Notes under the pieces: model-generated | Told to the model about the DNA's origin: nothing | Seen by the model: only the letters and a program-made list of their open reading frames with translations | Database searches by the model: none | Program-made: the position numbers and the translations under genes | Shown: piece by piece, positions 1 to 11,244 of the stretch | How positions within the stretch are numbered: the first letter of the stretch is position 1 | Layout of the letters: each line of letters starts with the position of its first letter | NCBI GenBank assembly: GCA_033032865.1 | Contig: JAWHQI010000004.1 | Coordinates: forward strand, 25,526,001 to 25,590,000 | From: Dactylorhiza incarnata | Taxonomy: Eukaryota; Streptophyta; Magnoliopsida; Asparagales; Orchidaceae | DNA length: 64,000 nucleotides | Reading direction: 5' to 3'

Positions 1-574
1 TGGGCTTGTTCGTGGCGGCGAGATTTGAAGGCGACGGTGCACATCTTCAAGGACTCCCCTTCGGCGACCACCTCCTTGAATAACATAGGATTTTCTACAA
101 CCCGGATCTACTATTTCGGGAGGGTAACGATTTCTACCTCTTGAGCGATTCTTCGATAGTTATTTGTAGTGGATAGGAATTGTGACGAATTTTCCGACAT
201 TGATCTTTTTGCGATCCTTCTCATTTGTGATAGTTGAACGATCTTGGATTATTTTTTACTCGATGAGGAGTGGCGATCCTTTTTTGCCTTTGTTGGGGAA
301 GATCATCCTATTTCCGGAGTTTTGCTTTCGGAGGATCTTCTTGTGATTGACAACAACAATAGCTTGTCTGGATCTCGTTGATCCCTTTGTTTGGAGCAAC
401 GTTGGCCAATCGCCCTCGTCCGTTCCTTGTGCGTCGTGGCCTTTGCGTGATAGTTGTGAAGAACTCACCCATAGATGGCTGCGTTTGTTCATCCGATTAG
501 GTGTTATTAGGAAACGATTTCGCGACCTAATCGATCGCGTAAGTGAAAGCGACCCGAACACCCGAGCCTACATC
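1..574 (+). repeat. H element, 3' part of the 5' LTR
   Basis: This stretch repeats at about 29590-30150 with high identity over some 560 bp, starting at the GGGCTTGTTCGTGGCGGCG block. Two direct copies flanking a retropepsin-like reading frame mark it as an LTR. A primer-binding-like site follows directly. The start of the LTR lies before the window. It holds no convincing gene; the short frames at 256-561 and 347-760 are not supported. Confidence 0.7.
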
Positions 575-577
575 AAT

Positions 578-590
578 TTGGTATCTGAGC
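578..590 (+). other. Primer-binding-like site of H
   Basis: TGGTATCTGAGCC differs at one position from the TGGTATCAGAGCC site complementary to the 3' end of initiator tRNA-Met used by many plant LTR elements. It lies four bases after a possible LTR end (CATCA), which fixes H in plus orientation. Confidence 0.55.
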
Positions 591-850
591 CAGGTTGTGT
601 TGAGTTCTATCTCGACAACATCCTTACTCTCAGATCTGTAAACATCCTTACTCTCAGATCTGTAGGCTATCCGCTCTCTAAACGGTGCGTTCGTTACCTC
701 AGTCAAATTCTGAAATTTTCGGATTGGTCTGCATTTAGTAAAAAAACTTCAGAATTTTAAAACTTGTCAAAAAAATCTGAAAATTTTTCTGTAGCTTCCT
801 ACTCTTACTTCCAACAACATTAAAACAGAATTTTTTTTGATTCGACCATG
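591..850 (+). mobile_element. H internal region, left part
   Basis: Leader sequence of H between its primer site and the point where G was inserted. It contains a short direct repeat of ACATCCTTACTCTCAGATCTGTA at about 628-663. No gene is seen. It continues at 26930 after the G element. Confidence 0.5.
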
Positions 851-855
851 TTAGG
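851..855 (+). repeat. Target-site duplication of G, left copy (TTAGG)
   Basis: TTAGG directly precedes the TGTAACATCCCCC LTR start and recurs at 26925-26929 directly after the TCTTACA LTR end. The match over more than 26 kb shows that everything between arrived by one insertion followed by nested insertions. Confidence 0.85.
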
Positions 856-1992
856 TGTAACATCCCCCAAACAGCTAGACCCTTAAGTTGGTTTTGCCAT
901 GACTAGGTCATGACAAAACCATAGAAAGAGCTCAAGACCTTGTAAACATAGGTGAGAAGGAGAAAACCCAAGTGGTCTGCAAATAGCAATTTTCAGATAT
1001 CAAGCCTATGGTTGGACTTTAGGGCCCCACCTTGCTAAATTTACCCTACCTAGACTTTCCTAACCCTTAAGAGAGACCAATAGGTCACTACCCACCCATT
1101 GGGGTCAACCCAAATGGTCAAATTGACCAAAGTCAACTCTAGCCCTATTTTGGTCAAACCAACACCTTTTGGATTAATTGGCCTAATTGGGGCACCACCA
1201 TGACTCAACCAATTTGGGTGGTGTCAAGGGACTCAAGACACACCACTTGGACCACTCAACCCATCAGTTGACCAAGTCAACACCTCAAGTCAACACTTGG
1301 TCAACCTTGCCCAAAAGAGGGGAAAAGGCTAACTCAAGCCCAATCCACTTGGACTAGGCCTAATTGGAGTAGCCCATTAGCTTAGGAGGCTGATAATTAC
1401 TAGGAGTTACCACTCAATTTCTGGAAATGATGAGTAGGAGAGAGAAAGTGCAATTTCCCCAATTTTTGAAGAGAGATAAAGAAGAGAGAGAAGGCCATTA
1501 ATGGCCATGGGAGGCCAAGGGCCTCCCATCTTCATCTCCAATGGCTTTGTACCTCCCCCCTCATCAGTTTTGAGGAGTTTAATAGCCATGTCCGGCCACC
1601 CAAGTGGCTAATTTAATGGGATTTCAGTTTTGGTCAAAAATTCCTAATGGCCATTAATGGTGAAATTGGAGGTTTCACCTCTCCCCCTTCCACAAGTTGC
1701 TCTTTAAAAAGATTCAAAAGGCTGTGAGGATGAGTTTCCCCCACTCACCTAAAGATTTCGAGCAACTTGGTGTGGAGGTTGCAATGGCGCCAAAGCTTGA
1801 GGTCGGCCATGGAGGATCACTCAATCGGCAAGGAATCAACCCTCCCTACAGGTCTGGTTCTTCTCCTCTCTCTCTGTGGATATATCTTAGATCAAAATAT
1901 GTGAGAAATCGGGCTCGATTGAGCCCGATCCAAGTGAGCAAAAATCTGAAATTCCATGAAAATATCTCGCTCGGGTTCGCCGGAAACCCCCC
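856..1992 (+). repeat. G 5' LTR, first part
   Basis: Starts TGTAACATCCCCC and matches 13802 onward and 54465 onward. It holds no supported gene; frames at 1407-1589 and 1697-2044 fall inside repeat sequence. The LTR is interrupted at a run of C by N1 and continues at 8204. Confidence 0.85.
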
Positions 1993-2280
1993 TGATGAGT
2001 CTGGTTTATACAGTGATTTCTGGCCTCATTTGGGTTTGTTTTAGTGTCATTTCACTTCATTTGCTGTTCATATACGCTTATATTGATAGCATGGCGTTTC
2101 TGCGCCTTTTGTGCAATCTTTTCCCCTTTGTGGCATGTTTGTCCTATATATTACTGTATGCCTGTGTTATGGATCCGGTGGTGTGCACGGATCGGGGTTA
2201 TTTGTACTTTTCCTGCAGGTCCTGGGATCGTGTGCACGTTCGGGATGGTGCGGGGTGATTTTTGGCCTAAAAAGCCTCTG

Positions 2281-2520
2281 ATCGTGCGCATTCCTTCGTG
2301 CACGATCAGGCGCACAACCATTGGTTGTGCGTTAATTCCCATCCCAGATCGAGATCGGTGCGAAGGAATGCGCACGATCACAGGCATTTCTTCGCGCACG
2401 ACCACTGGTCGTGCACCCCTGACCGTGCGTTGTTTTCTATTTTTTCTTTGCTACAGGTTGACTGCGCACGATCACAGGCATTCCTTCGCGCACGACCATT
2501 GGTCGTGTGCCACTGACCGT
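2281..2520 (+). repeat. GC-rich palindrome cluster in N1 5' LTR
   Basis: Several imperfect inverted repeats of the form GCGCACGACC-N-TGGTCGTGCGC occur here, for example near 2312-2330, 2394-2413 and 2490-2509. The cluster ends some 20 bp before a TATA-like box. The matching cluster in the 3' LTR is at about 6996-7238. N2 carries the same core in an otherwise divergent LTR. Confidence 0.8.
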
Positions 2521-2541
2521 GCGCAGTACTTATTCTGCTCC

Positions 2542-2550
2542 CTATTTAAG
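2542..2550 (+). promoter_or_regulatory. TATA-like box of N1 LTR
   Basis: CTATTTAAG lies directly downstream of the palindrome cluster. The same box is in the 3' LTR at about 7257-7265. Transcription would start about 30 bp downstream. No start site was measured, so this rests on position and base composition. Confidence 0.45.
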
Positions 2551-3526
2551 CCGTTGTTCCGCGATTTTAGGTATTCTGCACAGTTTTAGGCGCGATTTCT
2601 GCGCGCGACTCCGCCGTTCCACCTCTCCAAGGTCCCTCCTTCCATTCCTCCCCTTGGGAAAGCTTCATCCATTGATCCTAAGGTCCATCTAGGGTTCCGG
2701 AAGCATTCTCCGCCATCTACGGCCAGCATTCCAAGAGGAAGACATCTCCATTGGGTGAAGGAGAAGTGAACCCAGCTCTGAGAAGAAGACGGGCAGCGGT
2801 TGGAGGTAGTGACAGCCTCTACACCCCGGAAGCAACCAAGGATTGAGCTCGGAGGATGCGTGACGACCCCCCATTCCGACCACGATCCGCGACGAGGCTT
2901 CTCATCTCGTGGTTACTTCTACCCCTTCTCATTTTGTGATTTGTACTCTTAGTGGTTGTAATGAACTAAATGAACATCTATTTGTCTATGAATGGAAGTT
3001 TATTTATGAACTTGTCTTTACGTTATGCTGTGTTGTGATGCGCTCCACCCCCGCTCCACTTACACCCACATGTTCTAGCACTCGCTCTAGCAAACGCTAG
3101 AAGCGATAGCGAAGAGGTGCCTTCGACCCTCAACTCCCGCATTTGCACTCACCTCATCCATATGCTCACCGGCCATCCGCTAAGCGAAGCACGGCATCGC
3201 GGCCTGCACTAAATCCATCTCCCAAGCGACGCGGTGATTGCGACCCGCATAGTGTTTAGTTTTCTCATTTCCCGTTCTATAAAATCAACCAAACCCCCCT
3301 CTTGTTTTGTTAAACTTAGAAAACCCCCCTCTTGTTTTGTTAAACTTAGAACCCCCCATAATTAATTTCCTAACGATCAAATCGTATTCCCCAACTTGCG
3401 GTCCTTTGAGAACGATATTCGGGGAGCTACTCCCTACTTTTATTACTTGACAATGACCGGTGCACTGCCGTCATACCGCATTTCATGCCCGCTAATTAGC
3501 GGTGTGGAAATAGCTCGTCAAGTTTT

Positions 3527-3544
3527 TGGCGCCGTTGTCGGGGA
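3527..3544 (+). other. N1 primer-binding site, tRNA-Asp type
   Basis: TGGCGCCGTTGTCGGGGA lies six bases after the 5' LTR end. It matches the tRNA-Asp-complementary site known from Athila-type elements except for one T in place of C. N2 has the canonical version. Confidence 0.75.
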
Positions 3545-3720
3545 TTGCAAGCGTTATATGAAATTGTTTGTCGGAAAATTAATTGTGAGGATTTTTAGTT
3601 TCCTAATTTGTTCCTTCATCCTTTCTTGTGTCTAAACGATGGGTTGTTTTATTCCTTCATTGTCAACCGTAGTGTTGCGCACAAGGGTGTTTTTCTGGTG
3701 AATCTGGTTATCTTCATACA

Positions 3721-4857
3721 ATGTGGGCTGGATTTAATATCCGCTGCCGTGGGTGTGGGGATACATCCCATACTAGTGACAGATGCCCATAGGGAGAGAG
3801 TAGCTCTAGTCCCCAAGGCCCATGGTATCAGGCATTGTCATCATACGGTACAACATACACTTTGCCTAAGGCTTATGGCTACTCTGCCGCTCCGCATGTA
3901 CCGTTTTTGAATTCGTCTCTGGCCCCACTTGGACCGAAGATGAATGCAAAACAGTGCCTGTTTTGTCGAAGCACAGATCATGCTTTAAGGGATTGTGCTG
4001 AGTATCTTCATGAACTGGACGAGGACGATGAGCCGGACATCCGGATCGTCCCAATTCCTATCTCTGGCAGCACCCTCCCCTCCTCTGGTTTCGTATCCAT
4101 ATCACCTTCATGTTTTGAAGGTGTCGATGCGGATATGCAGATCAAAGTTATTGGTGATCTATGCCCCGACATGGTTGCGCATGTCTCTCCCGTTCGTTTA
4201 TCACCGCGTGTTGATTCAATTCTTTCTAAGGATGGAGTGCTTGATTGCTCTTCAAACACTAATTCTTCTAGTCTTGTGTGTGCTACTACAATTGTTTTTG
4301 ACAGTATCGATGAGAATGTCTTGCAGGAAGAGGTAGTGAGTTGCAGCATTGTGCCCACTCCGGGAGAGGAGGATGTTCTTCAAGGTGCGGAGGTGGAGAC
4401 TTCAGCATCATTTGAGGAGGTCCAAGTCGTGGAAGTGGCCGCTGACGATTCTGCTAGATCCTGCAGCATTTTTGACGATGCCGTCAATTCCTCGCCAACC
4501 CAACCCATTAGGGGTGATTCCGGGATCTCTCCTGAAGAAGAAAGTCTTTTATGTTATTCGTCTAATTTGTTTCTTCACCCCATTCCCGTGTCTGATTCAC
4601 TGCAGGTTTGTACATTGGATCTGATCCTGGATGTAATCGAGCCTGCTATGCGGGCCGGAGATGCCTTGGATCATCTGCATGTGGAAACAGATACTGAGAT
4701 CCCTTCACCTTATTACCTGCCCCTACCTGACAATCAGTGCAGGTATCTTTATTCAGGAAGTGGGGGAACGACCCTGTCACCTTATGGTCACCCGTTACCG
4801 AAACAGACATTGGAACAGCTTCCTGTTCACTTCATTTTCCATAGACCGATCAGCTAG
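3721..4857 (+). pseudogene. N1 double zinc-knuckle gag-like ORF, one in-frame stop
   Basis: Reading from ATG 3721 the frame has a first CX2CX4HX4C knuckle (C9, C12, H17, C22), a TAG at codon 24 (3790-3792), and a second knuckle (C79, C82, H87, C92). An acidic stretch (DEDDEPDIRIVP) and a long serine- and acid-rich region follow, ending in LPVHFIFHRPIS. N2 encodes the same layout: the distance between the knuckles is 57 residues in both, and the C-terminal residues match closely. Zinc knuckles of this type bind nucleic acid in retroelement Gag. No capsid domain precedes them, so the protein may be a nucleocapsid remnant or a specialised RNA-binding factor. The stop marks N1 as decayed; the open frame restarts at 3835. 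Confidence 0.7.
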
Positions 4858-6694
4858 CATACGCTAGCAGCTGAATAAGTCTAGTTGGGAGACATAAAAC
4901 CCCAATAGTTATCTTCATTAGAATTACTTTAAATTGTGGTATTCATTTTTTTTTGTGGCGTAATGAATTTCTTTTTTTTATATATAGAACTTTGGTCCAC
5001 CTTCAAGGACGTTAAACAAAAGGGCTCTTGGGAGACAACCCATTTGGGACCATTTGGTTCCATTCTTTCTTGTTATTTTCTTTCCTATATTTTTGTTGTG
5101 CTGGGATCCTTTTAATCGCAGGTCCGCATCTATTGGAGCACGGCGGGATCACCGCCTTCTGAACAAAACGCCATATCTTCTGGTATGCTCATTTCTGAGC
5201 ATGGGGTAATCTCTCATCTTAGCCTTCTTAAGCTTATGCCGCTATCGAACATGTTTTTTTTGCTTAGTATAAGTCTGGGGGAGTGAGAGTTATCTTTACC
5301 TCGTGCACATGCACAGTGCACAACATACTAGGATTTACACTGTGTTATATTGTAGCATTGTTCATCTCATGGCACACCACGACACCCACGTGAGCGCACT
5401 TAACTGTAGGAGCGCGACGAGTCCAACTCGTTTCGGTTGTGTGAATGGGAAATCACGGTGCTGGGTTAGGATTGCGAGACGAAGTACTTTGTTGACTCTT
5501 GTAGTGCTCCTAGTCGAGTGCTCATGTCTCGTAGGAATTCGTGTAGATTCAATTTCTTTTTATGCTTTTAGTTTATATTTTTCTACTAGCGTAAATATTG
5601 TTTACTTTACTCGAAATTTGGTGAATCCGGTGTGAATCAAACGGTAGCATAGGAATGTGTGTAGACGTTCATTAGTCTCGTGTTGCCCGAGTCGGGAGGA
5701 AGGATTATCTTTCTCGTTGGCTAGAACTCGCCACAAGAGATTCTTGAAGCATGGGTATACGGTTGGTCAACTGCGTGAATGTGATATAGGCCATCATGTT
5801 GGCCCGGTTGAGCCTTTGCACCCTTTCCTATCGCTATATCCTTGTTAGCCCAATTGTGCCTACCCGTTCTTTGATTCAGCCCCACTTTTATCGCTCCAAA
5901 GCCCAAAAGCCAATCCTAGTCACACACCCAAATCTGAGCTTTAGCTGTTTATTATTTTTGTGAGTTGGGTTGTTGATGTGGTGACATGTTTGTGAAGTTG
6001 TGGATGTGTTTTATTGTTTATTTGCTAAAAATGATAAGAAAAGAGAAGAAAAAAATGAAAAAGAGAAAAGATGTGAGAAGAAAAGAAAAAGATATGAGTT
6101 TGAATGAAAAATTCCTTCGTATAAGTATAAGTTTGGGAGTAGGCGGTGCACGCACCCATGTTGTTAATTCCAAGTCTGGGGGTGTAGTGTACCCGCATGT
6201 TTGTGTAGTGATGAGGATAGTTTTCTGTGCTAGCTCATTTGGGCTTAGTGTCTGAGCCGTCGCTTTTATCTTTGTTTACCTCACCTAAACCCAAGCCTCA
6301 TCTCAAACCTAAAGTCCTATTGATTCACGCATTTGAGTCATACTAGTGCCGTGGAGAGAGTGCGAACGGGCAAGCCTATGGTTACCGACATTGATGGATT
6401 TCAATGGAGTTGTCCCGAGTCCCGATCTTTGGCAACGCTCGCCTCAGCGTTCAGTTTACTTTCTTCCTATGTACGACCTTATGATTCACCGTGATTCACT
6501 TTTTGAGTAACCGTAATATATAAATACGCTCTTAGAAAATTATAAACTAATATGCATAATCAGAAATTTTGTCTACTAGATTTCTATGCACATGCGTATG
6601 AGACTTCGCATATTACTCCGCCCTTGCAATTTCTAACCCAACTATGTCTTTTCTCGCTCCGCCGGATTTGTTTTCTTGGGACACGCAAACAGGT
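4858..6694 (+). other. N1 non-coding 3' region with repeated PPT-like motifs
   Basis: No long frame is present. Purine-rich motifs resembling the true tract at 6695-6707 occur at about 5271-5285 (AAGTCTGGGGGAGTG), 6125-6140 and 6172-6186 (AAGTCTGGGGGTG). Parts match the region flanking ORF2 of N2, so N1 probably lost that ORF by deletion. Short frames at 5303-5635 and 5986-6255 are unsupported. Confidence 0.6.
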
Positions 6695-6707
6695 AAGTCT
6701 GGGGGTG
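6695..6707 (+). other. N1 polypurine tract
   Basis: AAGTCTGGGGGTG directly precedes the 3' LTR start TGATGAG. Its position is that of the plus-strand primer. N2 has the same sequence at the same place on the minus strand. Confidence 0.75.
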
Positions 6708-8203
6708 TGATGAGTCTGGTTTATACAGTGATTTCTGGCCTCATTTGGGTTTGTTTTAGTGTCATTTCACTTCATTTGCTGTTCATATACGCTTATATTG
6801 ATAGCATGGCGTTTCTGCGCCTTTTGTGCAATCCTTTCCCCTTTGTGGCATGTTTGTCCGATATATTACTGTATGCCTGTGTTATGGATCCGGTGGTGTG
6901 CCCGGATCGGGGTTATTTGTACTTTTCCTGCAGGTCCTGGGATCGTGTGCACGTTCGGGATGGTGCGGGGTGATTTTTGGCCTAAAAAGCCTTGATCGTG
7001 CGCATTCCTTCGCGCACTATCTGGCGCAAGACCATTGGTCGTGCGTTAATTCCCAGCCCAGATCGAGATCGGTGCGAAGGTATGCGCACGATCACAGGCA
7101 TTTCTTCGCGCACGACCACTGGTTGTGCGCCCCTGACCGTGCGTTGTTTTCTATTTTTTCTTTGCTACAGGTTGACTGCGCACGATCACAGGCATTCCTT
7201 CACGCACGACCATTGGTCGTACGCCACTGACCGTGCGCAGTACTTATTCTGCTCCCTATTTAAGCCGCTGTTCCGCGATTTTAGGTATTCTGCACATTTT
7301 AGGCGCGATTTCTGCGCGCGTCTCCGCCGTTCCACCTCTCCAAGGTCCCTCCTTCCATTCCTCCCCTTGGGAAAGCTTCATCCATTGATCCTAAGGTCCA
7401 TCTAGGGTTCCGGAAGCATTCTCCGCCATCTACGGCCAGCATTCCAAGAGGAAGACATCTCCATTGGGTGAAGGAGAAGTGAACCCAGCTCTGAGAAGAA
7501 GACGGGCAGCGGTTGGAGGTAGTGACAGCCTCTACACCCCGGAAGCAACCAAGGACTGAGCTCGGAGGAGGCGTGACGACCCCCCATTCTGACCACGATC
7601 CGCGGCGAGGCTTCTCATCTCGTGGTTACTTCTACCCCTTCTCATTTTGTGATTTGTACTCTTAGTGGTTGTAATGAACTAAATGAACATCTATTTGTCT
7701 ATGAATGGAAGTTTATTTATGAACTTGTCTTTACGTTATGCTGTGTTGTGATGCGTTCTGCCCCCGCTCCACTTACACCCACATGTTCTAGCACTCGCTC
7801 TAGCAAAAGCTAGAAGCGATAGCGAAGAGGTGCCTTCGACCCTCAACTCTCGCATTTGCACTCACCTCATCCATATGCTCACCGGCCATCCGCTAAGCGA
7901 AGCACGACATCGCGGCCTGCACTAAATCCATCTCCCAAGCGACGTGGTGATTGCGTCCCGCATAGTGTTTAGTTTTCTCATTTCCCGTTCTATAAAATCA
8001 ACCAAACCCCCCTCTTGTTTTGTTAAACTTAGAACCCCCCATAATTAATTTCCTAACGAGCAAATCGTATTCCCCAACTTGCGGTCCTTTGAGAACGATA
8101 TTCGGGGAGCTACTCCCTACTTTTATTACTTGACAACGACAGGTGCACTGCCGTCGTACCGCATTTCGTGCCCGCTAATTAGCGGTGTGGAAATAGCGCG
8201 TCA
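6708..8203 (+). repeat. N1 3' LTR
   Basis: 1496 bp, direct repeat of 1993-3520, ending GCGCGTCA. Palindrome cluster at about 6996-7238, TATA-like box at about 7257. The G 5' LTR resumes at 8204. Confidence 0.85.
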
Positions 8204-11049
8204 CCCCCCTCCGGTGGCCGTGCCGCCGCCCGACGTTAGCCACCACCTCAACGGAGGTGTTGGTGGCGGTGGCCGGCCAGGGAGGTGGCCGGATGGCCGG
8301 CGGCAGCTCTTGGAAAAGCTACAGCAATAAGAGATCAGGGTTGTTGGCTCATCGGAGAAGACATAATCAGGGGCGTCCATTTCCTGTACAGGAAACGTTA
8401 ATAACAATTATTATTATTATCTCATTTTTGTATTATTACTGGCAGTAGATAGAAATTATTATAGAAAATATCTAGAGACCTCTACAAAAAAAGTGGTCAA
8501 CACCAAAGTTGTAGATCTTGGAGTCTACTTTATTTTAGAATTTGTTTCAGCCCAAAAGGATTTCTGTAGTTCCTTGTAGGGTCATTTTGGTGGGACTGGT
8601 CCCAAGGGTAGGGCAGCAACTATTTATTGAATATATTTTTATTGGTAAATGGTACTGCCTTGAAATTTAAAACTTAGGCTATTTACACCTACCCACACAT
8701 TATACCCAAATATGGGAATTTTAGGAGAACCTTTTTCTAAGGTTTTTGTAATAATTTCATAAATTAAATATTAATTAATTATTGGGTCAAATGACTCCAA
8801 TGCCCTCCAAATTTTGGTGGGTACTTATTAGGGTTATCACATGATCCTGGTAAAAATCTCAGCCCAATTGGGACTATTTTAGTTTGGAAATTTGTTAACC
8901 TAAGTTGGGTCTAATTAGGTCAAAATTAGGGCATGGTCCTTAGCTTGGGATATTGTGGTCAAATCTCCTCACCATGAGGTGAAACATTGGCCACTGGTTT
9001 GTGATCACCTAAAACACCCCCATGAGTGAGTTGGGGTGGTGTGGAGGTGGATATGCCTTAGAACCCTAGTTTTACCCCTTGGGGTGCATATAGATCTTTG
9101 TGAAGGACATGTGGTCAAAAGCTATAAAATGGTCATGGAACTTGGTGGATAAGTTCATAGGGTGCAAATAGGCCCTAGGTAATTTTATAGGAATTTTAGG
9201 AGCCAATATTCCCTTTGAATTAGGACATAACTCCTTTAGGGAAATTCTTATAAGAAACATTTACATGCTTAAAAAGTCTTGGATGATGATGAAACTTTGG
9301 TGGTTGCCTTATAATCATGGTTTAGACCTCTGGTAATTTTTGTGAATTTTATTAAATAATTTAATCAGTACTTTTTTCACAAGGCACCTGTTTTGATTTA
9401 GACTTAAGAAAAATATTTGGGGGTCCAATACTACTTCATAAATTGTGCAAATTGGTGATAGGACATTTCAGAACATTAGGAAGCTCTGTGAATTTTTATA
9501 GAATTTTTGAAGACTTAAATCAGTAGGCTACTTCACATTTCATTTAATTTGAGGTTTTCTTAAAGTATATATTTTAGTGAGAAAATGATTTCCTTAAATC
9601 CTGAAACTTAGTCAGTAGCCATGTCTAATGAATACAAGAGTTTGGTAGTCTTCCCATAAATTTAGTGTTGATCTTTTTGGTGGTTCCTTCATAAAATTAC
9701 AATTTTGGATGGATGATAAATAATTAAATTAGAGGACAATTTCTTACTGTAAAAATATGTTATGTTGTTTCTGATGTTATTTGGTCATCATAGATTTATT
9801 ATAATTTTTGGAAAGCCATATCATAAGTTTTACTTACACTTCATGCTCATTTTCATACTTGGCAAATGTTTGGAGAAATTAAAATAAATGCTAAATAAAT
9901 TAGGAAAAATATGATTCTCTTGATTTAGTCTTATAACATTATGATATACCTCCAGTAAATATCTTGGGTCAGTTGGATGAATATTTGGAGTACCACTAGT
10001 TATAAGCTTCATATAGTTAGTTTGGTCTGCATTTAGTAAAACTGTGGAACTTGGGTAACTAGTGGCCTACTAAGTGGGAATGGCATGTAGTTGGTGTACA
10101 TGGTCAGGATGAAGAGATTTAGATCACCAAAACGGGGTTATGTATTAAGAGTGCTTGGTGAGTTAAGGGTAAGGTTGTGCTTGGGATTGACGAAGGATCG
10201 TCTTTTTCCTAGCGTGTCATAAAACACTTAGGTTTAACTCAAGTGAAATGATAAGAGGGGTGTTCTTATGGGTAGATACCAATAACACTAAGTGTCTTGA
10301 GAAAGGGAGCTTTGGGGTGTCATCCCAGTATAGCTCCTAGTACTGTAGCGAGCCCCTCACAGGGTAATCCTCGGGAAGTCCAAGATTAACCATAAACTGT
10401 AGGAGTAAGTTGATGTACAAGATAAACTTAATAATACTCTCACCCTCACCCCGTTATCACGGGTATGTTAGTTGGTATGGTTGTACGAGCGGTAGGCTCG
10501 GTGGTTGTAGCAGCAGACTAGTTAGTCTAGTGAGCTTGTGACTCAGTAATGTTGTTGGTGCGGACGGGTTGGTCCGGCGAGCCGGTGGCTCGGAAGGTTA
10601 TGATGACGGGCAGGTTAGCCTGGGGATTTTATGGCTTGGGATATAGTAGAACATGTTGCATGTGCATGAAGGTGGTGGGTCTCCGGTATTGGACGGTCGT
10701 TCACACCGACATCAATACGTTGACTCGGCAAGTGTGGAATTTGCACTTAGCCTTGAAAGTCTGGTGGTCCAGCCAGTAAGAGTACGCAGATGCTCCGCGG
10801 TTTTGCGTTGAGGCGTACGATAGGTCTAGGTAGGGTAGTGTGAATACCAACCTAGAGGTGGGCGAGGCCCAACCCACCGCTTCCGTTTGCCACTACGGGA
10901 GTATCCTGGGAGTCTTGCTAGCTCCAAAAAGGGGGAACTAAAGGTCTATGCGCATAGAGTCGAAGTGTGTGAGTTGCACTTGTATGAACATAGCATAAAC
11001 TGCATAACTCTGCATGTCATAGCATCAACATTGCATTTCAACCCCTACC

Positions 11050-11090
11050 CCTATCGTATAAATTGTTTATGGGACTTTTTATACGATAGG
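11050..11090 (+). repeat. Conserved 13-bp stem-loop in G 5' LTR
   Basis: CCTATCGTATAAA (11050-11062) pairs perfectly with TTTATACGATAGG (11078-11090) across a 15-base loop. The same stem is at 26162-26202 in the 3' LTR. In solo LTR G3 (58972-59012) the loop-closing pair is G-C instead of A-T, with both partners changed, so pairing is kept. Confidence 0.85.
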
Positions 11091-11234
11091 CCTTGCTAAA
11101 CGACCCCTTGGTCTATAGGTTTGTATGGGCATTCCTATCAATCAATGGTTACTTTTCTATTTTTTACATGTCTTTACTTACTACACTTTACTTATTCTTT
11201 ACCTGCTCATACTATGCTATTTTACTGCTTCAAT

Positions 11235-11244
11235 TATATATATA
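11235..11244 (+). promoter_or_regulatory. TATA-like stretch in G LTR
   Basis: TATATATATA followed by the palindrome ACACATGTGT, about 570 bp before the LTR end. It is kept in the other two copies at about 26347-26356 and 59157-59164. It is the best TATA candidate in the GC-richer end of the LTR, but AT runs are common here. Confidence 0.35.

Larger units (their letters stand above)
1993..3520 (+). repeat. N1 5' LTR
   Basis: 1528 bp, direct repeat of 6708-8203. It is longer than its partner mainly because a unit with CCCCCCTCTTGTTTTGTTAAA is present twice at about 3293-3350. By eye there are a few dozen substitutions, so N1 is much older than N2. A palindrome cluster and a TATA-like box lie in the first 560 bp. 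Confidence 0.85.
1993..8203 (+). mobile_element. N1: Athila-like non-autonomous LTR retrotransposon
   Basis: Complete element of 6211 bp with TGATGAGTC...CGTCA ends. LTRs are 1993-3520 and 6708-8203. It has a tRNA-Asp-type primer site and a purine tract just before the 3' LTR. The insertion is within a C run of the G 5' LTR; six C residues on each side fit a 5-bp CCCCC duplication, and the uninterrupted G 3' LTR has seven bases at the same place. The only long frame is a gag-like double zinc-knuckle ORF with one stop. Reverse transcriptase, RNase H, integrase and the second ORF of N2 are absent. It is related to N2, but its LTRs differ clearly. Confidence 0.85.

Noticed and set aside
2044..2589. 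181-codon frame in N1 LTR
   Set aside because: Made of palindrome repeats read through; the partner LTR gives a differently broken frame. Not protein-like.
4008..4358. Frame on the minus strand and a second plus frame at 3995-4336 in N1
   Set aside because: Shadows of the zinc-knuckle ORF, which is homologous to N2 ORF1 in the 3721 frame only.
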